Positions 7,906 through 17,371 of a DNA stretch of 64,000 bases are shown here, one piece after another. The DNA is from Candidatus Aalborgicola lynettensis (GTDB lineage: Bacteria > Pseudomonadota > Gammaproteobacteria > Burkholderiales > Burkholderiaceae_C). A program made the position numbers and the translations under genes. The stretch is taken from contig JADJZE010000001.1 of NCBI GenBank assembly GCA_016719405.1, forward strand, positions 868,001-932,000, read 5' to 3'. Position 1 is the stretch's first letter, and every line of letters starts with the position of its first letter. Below the pieces are notes generated by a model. The model searched no databases, was not told the origin of the DNA, and saw only the letters and a program-made list of their open reading frames with translations.

Positions 7906-8331
7906 CTACTGTTTCCGCAGGATGAGTCGACTACCCACCACTTCAACGATCTGGTGTGCGCCTGGAGACAAAAGTGCCGGGTCGTTGCTGGCAACGTCCC
8001 ACTGCGCGCCCCGGTATTTGACGGAGGCCGTTCCATCGGGGTTCCAGGCATCAACCTGCACGGTGGCGCCAATGTCGAGGTTGACATCGGGGTTGGCGTT
8101 GGCGGGTGTGCTGGGTGGTACGGTCATTTTGTAGCGGCGCCAGCCGACTACCAGTCCCGATCCCACCACCGCCGCGACCACGATTTGGGCTGTCAGTGGC
8201 ACATCGGCATGCGCCGCAATGGCCGCTGCGGCCAGTCCCACGGCAATCATCAGCAAATAAAAGGTTCCGGTGAGTAGTTCGATGCCGATGGCGGTACCGG
8301 CCAAAAGCCACCAGATTGTGGATTGCTCCAT
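7906..8331 (-). CDS. NfeD family membrane protein
   Basis: 141 residues from ATG 8331, preceded by AAGGA; a longer frame from GTG 8400 is less likely. Two to three membrane segments (WWLLAGTAIGIELLTGTFYL, the following Leu/Ala-rich helix, QIVVAAVVGSGLVVGW) precede a C-terminal OB-fold domain (IGATVQVDAWNPDGTASVKYRG to GSRLILRKQ). It is the short NfeD type without the protease domain. Such proteins partner with the SPFH protein encoded next. Confidence 0.87.
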   Translation of the reverse strand: MEQSTIWWLLAGTAIGIELLTGTFYLLMIAVGLAAAAIAAHADVPLTAQIVVAAVVGSGLVVGWRRYKMTVPPSTPANANPDVNLDIGATVQVDAWNPDGTASVKYRGAQWDVASNDPALLSPGAHQIVEVVGSRLILRKQ

Positions 8332-8461
8332 AGGATCCTTGCGTGTATTGCGACCACCACATTTTGGGGCAAAAGTCAGGGCGTGCAAGGTGTTGGACAC
8401 AATAAGTCCTTACACTTCGCGCCTGTTTTCTCAATTTATGCCGTATCGGCCGGGGTCTGTC

Positions 8462-10729
8462 ATGAAATTTCGCTTTCCCATCGTCATCATCGACGAGGAC
8501 TTTCGGTCCGAAAATACCTCCGGTTTGGGTATTCGGGCCCTTGCGCAGGCCATCGAGTCGGAAGGCTTTGAGGTACTGGGAGTTACCAGCTACGGTGATT
8601 TGAGCCAATTTGCCCAACAGCAAAGTCGCGCCAGCGCATTCATCTTGTCGATTGATGACGAAGAGTTCACGCCCGGCCCGGACCTGGATCCTGCGGTGCT
8701 GAACCTGCGCCACTTCATTGAGGAAGTGCGGCGCAAGAATCTGGATGTGCCCATCTATGTGTACGGCGAAACCAAAACCTCGCGCCACATCCCCAACGAC
8801 ATTTTGCGTGAGCTGCATGGCTTCATTCACATGTTTGAGGACACCCCCGAGTTCGTGGCGCGCCACATCATCCGCGAGGCTAAAAGTTACCTCGAAGGCG
8901 TGCAGCCGCCGTTTTTCAAGGCCTTGCTCGACTACGCGGAAGATGGCTCGTACAGCTGGCATTGCCCGGGCCACTCGGGCGGCGTGGCATTTTTGAAAAG
9001 CCCGGTGGGCCAGATGTACCACCAGTTTTATGGCGAGAACATGCTGCGCGCCGACGTGTGTAATGCGGTGGAAGAACTGGGGCAATTGCTGGACCACAAC
9101 GGCGCCATTGGCGAGAGCGAGCGCAATGCGGCACGCATTTTTAATGCCGACCATTGCTTTTTTGTGACCAATGGCACCAGCACCAGCAACAAAATGGTGT
9201 GGCACCACACCGTGGCCCCCGGTGATGTGGTGGTGGTAGACCGCAATTGCCACAAGTCCATATTGCACGCCATCATCATGACCGGGGCGATCCCGGTGTT
9301 CCTCAAGCCCACGCGCAACCACTTCGGCATCATCGGCCCGATTCCCAAAGAAGAGTTCGAGTCCGCGTCGATTCAAAAGAAGATTGCCACCAACCCCTTG
9401 CTCAAAGGCGTGGATGCCCAAAAGGTTAAACCGCGTGTGATGACGGTGACCCAGTCCACCTACGACGGCGTGCTCTACAACACCGAGACCATCAAGAAGA
9501 TGCTCGACGGCTACGTGGAGAACCTGCACTTTGACGAAGCTTGGTTACCCCACGCTGCGTTTCATCCGTTTTATGGCACCTACCATGCCATGGGCAAGAA
9601 CCGTGCACGCCCTAAAGAGGCCGTGGTGTACGCTACGCAGTCCATCCACAAGTTGCTGGCAGGTATCAGCCAGGCCAGCCACGTGCTGGTGCAAGATTCG
9701 CAAACCGTCAAACTCGATCGCCCGCTGTTCAACGAGGCGTATTTGATGCACACCAGCACCAGCCCGCAGTACAGCATCATCGCCAGCTGCGACGTGGCGG
9801 CTGCCATGATGGAGCCGCCCGGTGGCACGGCATTGGTCGAAGAAAGTATTGCCGAGGCGCTGGACTTCCGCCGCGCCATGCGCAAGGTGGACGAAGAATA
9901 TGGCGCCGACTGGTGGTTCAAGGTCTGGGGGCCGGACAAGCTGGCCGACGAGGGCATTGGCCGTGCGTCGGACTGGATCATCAAGGGCGAATCCAGGAAC
10001 GCCAAGGCCAACTGGCACGGCTTTGGCAAGATGGCCACCGGCTTCAACATGCTGGACCCCATCAAATCCACCATCGTGACCCCCGGCATGGATTTGAACG
10101 GCAAGTTTGCCAAAACCGGGATTCCGGCCAGCATCGTCACCAAGTTTTTGACCGAAAACGGCGTGGTGGTGGAGAAAACAGGCCTCTACAGCTTCTTCAT
10201 CATGTTCACCATCGGCATCACCAAAGGCCGATGGAACAGCATGCTCACCGCCTTGCAGCAGTTCAAGGACGATTACGACAAGAATCAGCCCATGTGGAAA
10301 ATCTTGCCCAAGTTCTGCAAGGCGCATCCGCTGTACGAAAAAATGGGCTTGGCCGACCTGTGCCAGCACCTGCACACCCTGTACGCCAAGTACGACATCG
10401 CACGCCTCACCACCGATATGTACCTGAGCGACCTCACCCCCGCCATGAAGCCCAGCGACGCCTACGCCCACATTGCCTTGCGCAAAACTGAGCGGGTGGA
10501 AATTGACCACCTGGAAGGGCGCATCACGGTGGGCCTGGTCACGCCTTACCCACCGGGTATTCCCTTGCTGATCCCGGGTGAGGTGTTTAACAAGAAGATT
10601 GTGGACTACCTCAAGTTCTCACGCGAGTTCAATGCCCAGTGCCCCGGGTTTGAGACCGATATCCACGGTTTGGTGGAAGAGAAGGGCGCCGACGGCGTGA
10701 TCCGTTATTTCGCCGACTGCGTGAAATAA
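8462..10729 (+). CDS. Orn/Lys/Arg decarboxylase, AdiA-like
   Basis: 755 residues from ATG 8462, exactly the length of E. coli AdiA; the open frame extends upstream without support. The N-terminal wing domain (about 1-125) has a receiver-like fold. The PLP domain follows, with HCPGHSGGVAFLKSPVG, FVTNGTSTSNK, DRNCHKS, NLHFDEAW and the PLP lysine in SIHKLLAG (Lys397). The C-terminal domain contains PYPPGIPLLIPGE. The enzyme decarboxylates a basic amino acid in the cytoplasm for acid resistance or polyamine synthesis. Similarity to AdiA in the last part favours arginine, but lysine or ornithine cannot be excluded. It is monocistronic, divergent from nfeD and ends at a strong terminator. Confidence 0.9.
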   Translation: MKFRFPIVIIDEDFRSENTSGLGIRALAQAIESEGFEVLGVTSYGDLSQFAQQQSRASAFILSIDDEEFTPGPDLDPAVLNLRHFIEEVRRKNLDVPIYVYGETKTSRHIPNDILRELHGFIHMFEDTPEFVARHIIREAKSYLEGVQPPFFKALLDYAEDGSYSWHCPGHSGGVAFLKSPVGQMYHQFYGENMLRADVCNAVEELGQLLDHNGAIGESERNAARIFNADHCFFVTNGTSTSNKMVWHHTVAPGDVVVVDRNCHKSILHAIIMTGAIPVFLKPTRNHFGIIGPIPKEEFESASIQKKIATNPLLKGVDAQKVKPRVMTVTQSTYDGVLYNTETIKKMLDGYVENLHFDEAWLPHAAFHPFYGTYHAMGKNRARPKEAVVYATQSIHKLLAGISQASHVLVQDSQTVKLDRPLFNEAYLMHTSTSPQYSIIASCDVAAAMMEPPGGTALVEESIAEALDFRRAMRKVDEEYGADWWFKVWGPDKLADEGIGRASDWIIKGESRNAKANWHGFGKMATGFNMLDPIKSTIVTPGMDLNGKFAKTGIPASIVTKFLTENGVVVEKTGLYSFFIMFTIGITKGRWNSMLTALQQFKDDYDKNQPMWKILPKFCKAHPLYEKMGLADLCQHLHTLYAKYDIARLTTDMYLSDLTPAMKPSDAYAHIALRKTERVEIDHLEGRITVGLVTPYPPGIPLLIPGEVFNKKIVDYLKFSREFNAQCPGFETDIHGLVEEKGADGVIRYFADCVK

Positions 10730-10751
10730 CGGCACCGATACAGGCAGTGAA

Positions 10752-10783
10752 AAAAATATAGCGCCACACGGCGCTATATTTTT
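10752..10783. terminator. Bidirectional Rho-independent terminator
   Basis: AAAAATATAGCGCC (10752-10765) pairs with GGCGCTATATTTTT (10770-10783) around the loop ACAC. With an A-run before and a T-run after, it can terminate both the rightward decarboxylase and the leftward fabI. Confidence 0.92.
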
Positions 10784-10784
10784 A

Positions 10785-10830
10785 ATAGCTGCTCACGCAC
10801 GATTGACGTGCGCAAACGGCTAATTTGGCA
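10785..10830. repeat. Dispersed short palindromic repeat, copy 1 (intergenic)
   Basis: Begins ATAGCTGCTCACGCACG, has a CGCACG/CGTGCG hairpin with loop ATTGA, and continues TGCGCAAACGGCTAATTT (TGCGCA at 10809). It shares the layout of the copy near 51838 and the core seen inside truB, hpnC, ygfZ and yejF. It lies directly after the terminator and before the fabI stop. Confidence 0.6.
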
Positions 10831-10837
10831 TGTAGGG

Positions 10838-11641
10838 TTAGAGCGGATTGTTCTCCGCCACGCCCATGGTTTTGCTGTGGCCACCGTCCACGTACATGAT
10901 TTCGGCAGTTACGCCGCTGGCCAGGTCGCTGAGCAAAAAGGCCGCCACATTGCCCACCTCGTCAATGGTCACGTTGCGCCGGGTGGGCGCCGCCGCCGCC
11001 ACATGGCTGAGCAGCTTGCCAAAATCCTTGATGCCGCTGGCCGCCAGCGTTTTGATGGGGCCCGCGCTGATGCCGTTAACGCGGATGTTGCGCCCGTCCT
11101 GGGTTACACCCACTGCTTCCGCCAGGTAGCGCACCGACGCTTCCAGCGCCGCCTTGGCCAAACCCATGGTGTTGTAGTTGGGGACAATGCGTTCGGCACC
11201 CAGGTAGGTGAGGGTGAGCAGTGCCGACTGGTCGTTCAGATACGGCAAGGCTGCCTTGGCCATGGCTGGAAAACTGTAGGCGCTGATGTCTTGTGCAATG
11301 CGGTAGCTCTCGCGGCTCAGCCGCTCCAAAAAGTTACCTGCGATTGCCTCGCGGGGTGCAAACCCAATGCCGTGTACAAAACCATCAAACTTCGGCCAGT
11401 GGGTGCCCAAATCCGTAAACAGTTTGGCAATCTGCTCGTCGCTGCCCACATCGCAATCAAAAATCAACGTGGAATCAAAGTCAGCGGCAAACTCGGTAAT
11501 GCGGTCTTTGAAACGCTCACCCACATAACTAAAGGCCAGTTCCGCCCCCTGCGCGTGGCAGGCTTTGGCGATGCCATAGGCAATCGAGCGATTGGACAAT
11601 ACGCCCGTAATCAACAACTTTTTACCAGCTAAAAAACCCAT
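10838..11641 (-). CDS. fabI: Enoyl-ACP reductase (NADH) FabI
   Basis: 267 residues. It begins MGFLAGKKLLITGVLSNRSI, an SDR-family nucleotide-binding start with the divergent FabI glycine pattern. The catalytic pair Tyr156 and Lys163 lies in NYNTMGLAKA, at the same positions as in E. coli FabI. The enzyme reduces trans-2-enoyl-ACP in the last step of each fatty-acid elongation round and is the target of triclosan and diazaborine. The gene stands alone, divergent from yejA with a 43-base gap, and shares the bidirectional terminator with the decarboxylase gene. Confidence 0.96.
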   Translation of the reverse strand: MGFLAGKKLLITGVLSNRSIAYGIAKACHAQGAELAFSYVGERFKDRITEFAADFDSTLIFDCDVGSDEQIAKLFTDLGTHWPKFDGFVHGIGFAPREAIAGNFLERLSRESYRIAQDISAYSFPAMAKAALPYLNDQSALLTLTYLGAERIVPNYNTMGLAKAALEASVRYLAEAVGVTQDGRNIRVNGISAGPIKTLAASGIKDFGKLLSHVAAAAPTRRNVTIDEVGNVAAFLLSDLASGVTAEIMYVDGGHSKTMGVAENNPL

Positions 11642-11684
11642 TGTGTCCTCTTCTATTCAGCGTTTACTGATGCAGAATTGTCGC

Positions 11685-13499
11685 ATGCGTTCCCTACCAA
11701 CCTTGCTGCTCACCCTGTTGGGGTTTCTGTGCGCGCAATCGGCTTGGGCAACACATGGCTATGCCTTGTGGGGCGAATTCAAATACGGCCCCAACTTTGC
11801 GCATTTTGCCTACGTCAATCCCGATGCGCCCAAGGGAGGGGAGTTGCGCCTGGTCAGCAACCAGCGCGCGTCCACCTTTGACAAATACAACCCGTTCACG
11901 ATCAAGGGGTCGGCGCCCGCGTACCTGAGTAGCCTGATGTTTGACTCGCTGCTGACCGGTGCCCTTGACGAAACCGCCACCGGTTATGGCCTGTTGGCCC
12001 AAGACGTCAACGTGGCCGATGACCGGCTCAGCGCCACATTCACATTGCGATCTGCAGCGCGCTTTCACAACGGTGATCCGGTGCTGGCCCTGGACGTGAA
12101 ACACAGTTTTGATACCTTGAATGGCCCTTTTGCGTCGCCGGGCTACCGCAGTTTGCTGGAGCAAGTGGCGGCAGTCGACGTGCTGGACGAGCGTACCGTG
12201 CGCTTTCGCTTCAAACAGCCTAACCGGGAATTGCCCCTGACCGTGGGCGGGCTGCCAATCTTTAGCCACCGTTGGGGTGAAGAGGGCGGTAAAGCGAAAC
12301 CCTTTGGCAAGGTGGTCATGGACATTCCCATTGGCAGCGGCCCGTACCGCATTGATACCGACAAAACCCGTTTTGGCAAAGACGTCACCTATGCTCGCGA
12401 CCCCAACTACTGGGCTAAAGTCCTGAATGTGCGCCGTGGCAGTGCCAACTTTGACCGCATTACGGTCAAGATCTACAAAGACAATACCGCGCGCCTGGAG
12501 GCACTCAAAGCCGGTGAGTTTGATTTGATGCGTTTCTTCTCCGCCGGCGACTGGGCCCGGCGCACCACGGGCAAGCGTTTCAATACCGGTGAACTGGTCA
12601 AGGCCGAGTTCACGCACCGTCTGCCTACCGGCTTTCAAAGTTATGTACTTAACACCCGGCGCGACAAGTTGGCCGATGTGCGGGTGCGCCAAGCCTTGGG
12701 CTTGGCAGTGGACTATGAGTGGATGAACCGCCAGATGTTTTATGGTGCCTACAAGCGCGTGCAGGGGCTTTTTGGCAATACCGATTGCCAGGCCAGTGGT
12801 GTGCCCGATGCGCAGGAACTGGCGTTATTGGAGCCGTGGCGCAAACAATTGCCGGCAGCGGTATTTGGGCCCATGGCGCTGGCACCCCGTACGGACCGCG
12901 AACACAGCCTGCGCGACAACCTGCGCCGTGCCCAGGCACTGTTGAAAGAGGCTGGCTGGGAGTACCGGGATGGTGCGTTGCGCAATGCCAGAGACGAAAC
13001 GCTGGAGCTGGAATACCTCGACAGCAATGAAGCCGGTGCCAAAACAGTAAGCCCTTGGGCACGCAACTTGGAAAAAATTGGTGTGCAGCTGCGCTTCAGA
13101 CCGGTGGATTACGCCTTGTACCAGCAGCGCCTGCAAAAGTTTGAATTTGACATCACCACCCTGGCTTACCAGGGCACGCACAACCCCGGCCAGGAGTTGG
13201 CAGACCTGTTTGGCAGCAAGGCGGCCGAGCAGGAAGATTCCGGCAACCACACGGGTATCAAAAGCCCGGTGGTAGATGCACTGATAGGCCACATTACCGG
13301 CGCCAAGCGCAAGCAAGACTTGCTAGTGGCCTGCCGGGCACTAGAGCGGGTGATTGTGCACAGCCACCTGCTCATCCCCCAATGGTCGGCACCGACCCAC
13401 CGCATGGTGTACAACGCCTGGCGTTTGAACCGGCCCGAGCAGATGCCCCCGTATTCCCAAGGTGAAACCTGGGCAATTGACACCTGGTGGGCCAAGTAA
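11685..13499 (+). CDS. yejA: Peptide/microcin-C type ABC transporter, substrate-binding protein YejA
   Basis: 604 residues from ATG 11685; ATG 11670 is possible. The signal peptide MRSLPTLLLTLLGFLCAQSAWA is cleaved before THGYALWGEFKYGP. It is an SBP family 5 protein: YVNPDAPKGGELRLVS, GLLAQDVNVADDRLSATFTL and FHNGDPVLALDVKHSFDTL are characteristic, and the length matches E. coli YejA. It delivers oligopeptides to the YejBEF permease in the inner membrane. All four yej genes follow in order with 3-base spacing or overlaps, so this is one operon. Confidence 0.93.
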   Translation: MRSLPTLLLTLLGFLCAQSAWATHGYALWGEFKYGPNFAHFAYVNPDAPKGGELRLVSNQRASTFDKYNPFTIKGSAPAYLSSLMFDSLLTGALDETATGYGLLAQDVNVADDRLSATFTLRSAARFHNGDPVLALDVKHSFDTLNGPFASPGYRSLLEQVAAVDVLDERTVRFRFKQPNRELPLTVGGLPIFSHRWGEEGGKAKPFGKVVMDIPIGSGPYRIDTDKTRFGKDVTYARDPNYWAKVLNVRRGSANFDRITVKIYKDNTARLEALKAGEFDLMRFFSAGDWARRTTGKRFNTGELVKAEFTHRLPTGFQSYVLNTRRDKLADVRVRQALGLAVDYEWMNRQMFYGAYKRVQGLFGNTDCQASGVPDAQELALLEPWRKQLPAAVFGPMALAPRTDREHSLRDNLRRAQALLKEAGWEYRDGALRNARDETLELEYLDSNEAGAKTVSPWARNLEKIGVQLRFRPVDYALYQQRLQKFEFDITTLAYQGTHNPGQELADLFGSKAAEQEDSGNHTGIKSPVVDALIGHITGAKRKQDLLVACRALERVIVHSHLLIPQWSAPTHRMVYNAWRLNRPEQMPPYSQGETWAIDTWWAK

Positions 13500-13502
13500 G
13501 CC

Positions 13503-14528
13503 ATGCTCCTGTACGCGCTCAAACGCCTGTTGTTGATGGTGCCCACACTGCTGGGTGTCTTGCTGTTGACTTTTGTGGTGATTCAGTTCGTCCCAGGTGG
13601 ACCGGTGGAGCAGTACCTGGCCGAAGCGAAGGCTGGTAGTGGCACTTCCGCTGAAGGCGGATTGAGCTACCGTGGCGCACAGGGCGTGGACCCCAAGCGC
13701 ATCGAACAAGCCAAGGCGCTGTACGGTTTTGATAAACCTGCGCCCGAGCGTTTTTGGCAAATGCTGGTGCAGTTTGCGCAGTTCGATTTGGGCAAAAGTT
13801 TTTTCCAGAACCGCGAGGTGTCACAACTGATCTGGGAAAAACTCCCGGTTTCCATGAGCCTGGGGTTGTGGACTTTTTTCATCAGTTACCTGATTGCCGT
13901 GCCCCTGGGCGTGGCCAAGGCGGTGCGTGCGGGTAGCCGGTTTGACCTGATCACCACGCTATTGATTTTGGTGGGGTACGCCATTCCGGGTTTTGTGTTG
14001 GGTGTGGCCCTGCTGGTGATTTTTGGTGGTCAACTGCAGTGGTTTCCGCTGCGGGGGCTCACGTCCAGCAACTGGGAACACATGGCTTGGGGAGCCCGCA
14101 TCGTCGATTACCTATGGCACATCGCACTGCCCGTGACCGCCATGGTGATGGGCAGTTTTGCCGTGACGGCCATGTTGACCAAAAACGCCTTCCTCGAAGA
14201 AATTCGCAAGCAGTATGTGATGACAGCCCGCGCTAAAGGCCTGTCCGAGCGCCAGGTGCTGTGGCGCCATGTGTTGCGCAACGCGCTGATTCCCATCATC
14301 ACTGGTTTTCCAGCCGCCTTTGTGGGGGCGTTTTTTACCGGTTCGCTGTTGATCGAAACGCTGTTTTCACTCGATGGCCTGGGCCTGTTAAGTTACGAGA
14401 GTGTGATCCGGCGCGACTACCCGGTGGTGATGGGCACACTTTACCTTTTTACCCTGATCGGATTGGTGACCAAACTCATCTCCGACCTCTGTTACGTCTG
14501 GGCCGACCCGCGTGTCAAATTCGACTAA
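13503..14528 (+). CDS. yejB: ABC transporter permease YejB
   Basis: 341 residues with six predicted membrane segments, beginning MLLYALKRLLLMVPTLLGVL. The DppB/OppB-type N-terminal region carries VVIQFVPGGPVEQYL, and the EAA-like loop MTARAKGLSERQVLWRHVLR contacts the ATPase. A typical large insert after the first segment (about 40-110) contains GSGTSAEGGLSYRGAQG. It forms the membrane channel with YejE. It starts 3 bases after yejA and its end overlaps the yejE start by 17 bases. Confidence 0.94.
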   Translation: MLLYALKRLLLMVPTLLGVLLLTFVVIQFVPGGPVEQYLAEAKAGSGTSAEGGLSYRGAQGVDPKRIEQAKALYGFDKPAPERFWQMLVQFAQFDLGKSFFQNREVSQLIWEKLPVSMSLGLWTFFISYLIAVPLGVAKAVRAGSRFDLITTLLILVGYAIPGFVLGVALLVIFGGQLQWFPLRGLTSSNWEHMAWGARIVDYLWHIALPVTAMVMGSFAVTAMLTKNAFLEEIRKQYVMTARAKGLSERQVLWRHVLRNALIPIITGFPAAFVGAFFTGSLLIETLFSLDGLGLLSYESVIRRDYPVVMGTLYLFTLIGLVTKLISDLCYVWADPRVKFD

Positions 14529-15642
14529 CCCCCCCGAAGCGGCCTCCGGTCACCTCCCCCCGAACTCCTCGCCACCAAAGGTCCTGCAAAGCCTGTCCTT
14601 CAGTGGCGCTGGTGACGCGGCGCTGTCGCCCACGCGGCGCGCTTGGCAGCGGTTTCAAAGCAACCGCCTGGGCTTTGCCAGCCTGGTCATTTTTTGCGCC
14701 TTGTTGCTGCTGAGCCTATGTGCCGAACTGGTTTCCAACGACCGCCCCCTGGTGGTGGTGTACCAGGGGCAAACCTACTTCCCGATGTGGAAAGACTACC
14801 CAGAGACCACCTTTGGTGGCGACTTCGCCACTCCCACTGATTATCTGGACCCGTTCATTCGCCAGCGCCTGCAAGAGCCTGGAAACTGGGCTGTTTTTGC
14901 ACCCAATTCTTACGGATTCAAGACTATCAACTACTTTGCGGAAAGTCCTAACCCGTCGGGGCCGAGCCGTGCCAATTGGCTGGGCACGGACGACCGGGGG
15001 CGTGATCTGCTGGCCCAGTTGCTGTATGGTTTTCGCGTGAGTGTGTTGTTTGCACTTGCATTGACCATCAGCGGCGTGGTGCTGGGCGTCATCACCGGCG
15101 CCATTCAAGGTTTTTTCGGCGGCAAAACCGATCTAGCGTTTCAGCGTTTCATCGAAATCTGGAGTGCCATGCCCGAGTTGTATTTGCTCATCATCTTCAG
15201 CGCCGTTTTTGCGCCCAGCATCGCCCTGCTGTTGGTGTTGCTGAGTCTGTTTGGCTGGATGGGTCTGTCGGACTATGTGCGGGCCGAATTTTTGCGCAAC
15301 CGTCAGATGGACTATGTGCGTGCGGCGAGGGCGCTGGGCGTGTCCAACTGGAAGATCATTACCCGCCACGTGCTGCCCAACAGCATGACACCCGTGGTCA
15401 CCTTTCTGCCCTTTCGCATGAGTGGTGCCATTTTGGCCCTGACCTCACTCGACTTTCTGGGCCTGGGTGTGCCACCTGGAACGCCGTCCCTTGGCGAACT
15501 ACTGTCCCAAGGCAAGAACAACATCGATGCGTGGTGGATTTCCCTGTCCACCTTTGCCGTGCTGGTCGTCACCTTGCTGCTGCTGACCCTGATGGGCGAC
15601 GCCTTGCGCGACGCCCTCGACCCCCGAAAGGCCGAATCATGA
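14512..15642 (+). CDS. yejE: ABC transporter permease YejE
   Basis: 376 residues starting with GTG 14512 inside the end of yejB. The N-terminal about 40 residues are Pro/Ser-rich and cytoplasmic. After them come OppC_N (ARRAWQRFQSNRLGFASLVIF) and a BPD permease domain with LGTDDRGRDLLAQLLYGFRV and the EAA loop DYVRAARALGVSNWKIITRH. It pairs with YejB. Its stop overlaps the yejF start in ATGA. Confidence 0.93.
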   Translation: MSNSTNPPEAASGHLPPNSSPPKVLQSLSFSGAGDAALSPTRRAWQRFQSNRLGFASLVIFCALLLLSLCAELVSNDRPLVVVYQGQTYFPMWKDYPETTFGGDFATPTDYLDPFIRQRLQEPGNWAVFAPNSYGFKTINYFAESPNPSGPSRANWLGTDDRGRDLLAQLLYGFRVSVLFALALTISGVVLGVITGAIQGFFGGKTDLAFQRFIEIWSAMPELYLLIIFSAVFAPSIALLLVLLSLFGWMGLSDYVRAEFLRNRQMDYVRAARALGVSNWKIITRHVLPNSMTPVVTFLPFRMSGAILALTSLDFLGLGVPPGTPSLGELLSQGKNNIDAWWISLSTFAVLVVTLLLLTLMGDALRDALDPRKAES

Positions 15643-17237
15643 GAGCGCCAGCGCCACTGCTGGATGTTCGCGACCTGCGCATTGCGTTTGGCGAGCGTCC
15701 GGTGGTGCATGGTGTCAATTTTCAGGTCTTTCCGGGTGAAAAGCTGGCCTTGGTCGGAGAGTCGGGTTCTGGCAAGACGGTGACCGCGCAAAGCCTGTTG
15801 CGTCTGGTCATGGGCGCGCACACCCAGGGTCAAGCCCTGTTTGGAGAGGCGGGTCAGCAGCAAGACCTGCTGCACATGCCGGATCGCGCCATGCAGGCCC
15901 TGCGTGGGCAGCGCATTGCCATGATTTTTCAGGAGCCCATGACAGCACTCAACCCGCTGTTCACCATTGGTGAGCAGGTGGCCGAAGTTTTGCAGCTCAA
16001 AATGGGGTTTGCGCCCGCTGAATGTGCGCAAGAAGCTATAAAACTAATAGCAAGCACCGGCATTGCAGAGCCTGAACGGCGTGCCAAGGCCTATCCGCAC
16101 CAGCTCTCGGGTGGGCAGCGCCAGCGCGCCATGATTGCCATGGCGCTAGCCTGCAAGCCGCAACTCCTGCTGGCCGACGAGCCCACCACGGCGCTGGATG
16201 TGACGGTGCGCAAGCAGATTCTGGATTTGTTGACACAGTTGCAGCAGGCCAATGGCATGGCGGTGCTGTTGATTACCCATGACCTGAACCTGGTGCGCCA
16301 GTTTGCCGACCGTGTGGCGGTGATGGAAAACGGTCACATTGTGGAGCAGGGCACGGTCGAGGCCGTCTTTGCACAGCCCCAGCACCCTTGCACCCAGCGC
16401 TTGCTGCACAGCAAGCCGGTGCGTGATGTGGTTGCGGCACGCACTGACGCCCCTGTGGTTCTGGCAGCACGGGGGGTGCGGGTGGCGTACCCTGTGCCGC
16501 GCCCGGGTTTCGCAGGGTGGTTCAAACATGGCGAGTTTGTGGCCGTAGCGGGCGCCAAGCTGGAGGTTTTCGCTGGGCAAACACTGGGCGTAGTGGGGGA
16601 GTCCGGCTCCGGCAAATCGACTCTGGCCTTGGCGGCGCTGGGTTTGTTGAAATTCACGGGCGAGCTGTCGGCGCTGGGTCAGCAGTGGGGCGCTGCGGCA
16701 GACCGTGCCCTGCGCAAAGGTGTGCAGGTGGTGTTTCAGGACCCGTTTTCGTCCCTGTCGCCGCGCATGACCGTGGGCGACATTGTGGCCGAGGGGCTGT
16801 GGGTGCATGAACCCGGACTCGCCGCCCGCGACGCGCAGCAACGCGTTGTAGCTGCGTTGCACGAGGTGGGCTTGGATGAAGCCCAGTTTCCCGGTCTGCT
16901 GAATCGTTATCCGCACCAGTTTTCCGGTGGTCAGCGCCAGCGTATTGCCATTGCACGCGCCCTGATCGTGCAGCCCCGTCTGCTGGTGCTGGACGAGCCT
17001 ACCAGTGCCTTGGATGTCACCATGGCGCAACAAGTGCTGGAGTTGCTGCAGCGCCTGCAGCGCGAGCGCGACCTGAGCTACTTGCTGATTACCCACGATG
17101 TCGCGGTCATTCGCGCCATGGCACACCATGTGGTGGTCATGCAGGGCGGACATATTGTCGAAAGCGGCCCGGTGGAGCAGGTTTTGGTGCATCCACAACA
17201 GGAATACACCCGGATTTTGTTGGCGGCAGCTGAATAA
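15639..17237 (+). CDS. yejF: Dual-domain ABC transporter ATP-binding protein YejF
   Basis: 532 residues from ATG 15639, overlapping the yejE stop. It carries two complete ATPase domains. The first has Walker A GESGSGKT (about residue 42), signature LSGGQRQR and Walker B LLLADEPTTALD. The second has GESGSGKST (about residue 321), FSGGQRQR and LLVLDEPTSALD. It powers peptide import by YejBE. Bases 16025-16052, encoding CAQEAIKLIAST before the first signature motif, match the core of the dispersed repeat described in the findings. A hairpin terminator follows the gene. Confidence 0.95.
   Translation: MRAPAPLLDVRDLRIAFGERPVVHGVNFQVFPGEKLALVGESGSGKTVTAQSLLRLVMGAHTQGQALFGEAGQQQDLLHMPDRAMQALRGQRIAMIFQEPMTALNPLFTIGEQVAEVLQLKMGFAPAECAQEAIKLIASTGIAEPERRAKAYPHQLSGGQRQRAMIAMALACKPQLLLADEPTTALDVTVRKQILDLLTQLQQANGMAVLLITHDLNLVRQFADRVAVMENGHIVEQGTVEAVFAQPQHPCTQRLLHSKPVRDVVAARTDAPVVLAARGVRVAYPVPRPGFAGWFKHGEFVAVAGAKLEVFAGQTLGVVGESGSGKSTLALAALGLLKFTGELSALGQQWGAAADRALRKGVQVVFQDPFSSLSPRMTVGDIVAEGLWVHEPGLAARDAQQRVVAALHEVGLDEAQFPGLLNRYPHQFSGGQRQRIAIARALIVQPRLLVLDEPTSALDVTMAQQVLELLQRLQRERDLSYLLITHDVAVIRAMAHHVVVMQGGHIVESGPVEQVLVHPQQEYTRILLAAAE
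16025..16052. repeat. Dispersed repeat core inside yejF
   Basis: TGCGCAAGAAGCTAT followed by AAAACTAATAGC matches the core shared with truB, hpnC and ygfZ (TGCGCA-NN-mAGCTAT, about 8 A/T-rich bases, then TAG). It is read in frame as part of the ATPase, so the gene is not broken. Confidence 0.45.
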
Positions 17238-17294
17238 GCCCTTTCGAATCAGGGAACTTAGCCCTCTTTTGCAGTAGAATCAGGGCTCACGACC

Positions 17295-17326
17295 AAACGG
17301 GCGGGTAATTACCGCCCGTTTTTTTT
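17295..17326 (+). terminator. Rho-independent terminator between yejF and rimP
   Basis: AAACGGGCGG (17295-17304) pairs with CCGCCCGTTT (17312-17321) around a 7-base loop and is followed by a run of eight T's. It ends the yej operon. Since it lies only 46 bases before the rimP start it might instead act as an attenuator in the rimP leader if transcription starts upstream. Confidence 0.9.
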
Positions 17327-17371
17327 GGTCGATTGTTTTTGCATCTCAAGAATGGAACGGGCAGATTCGAC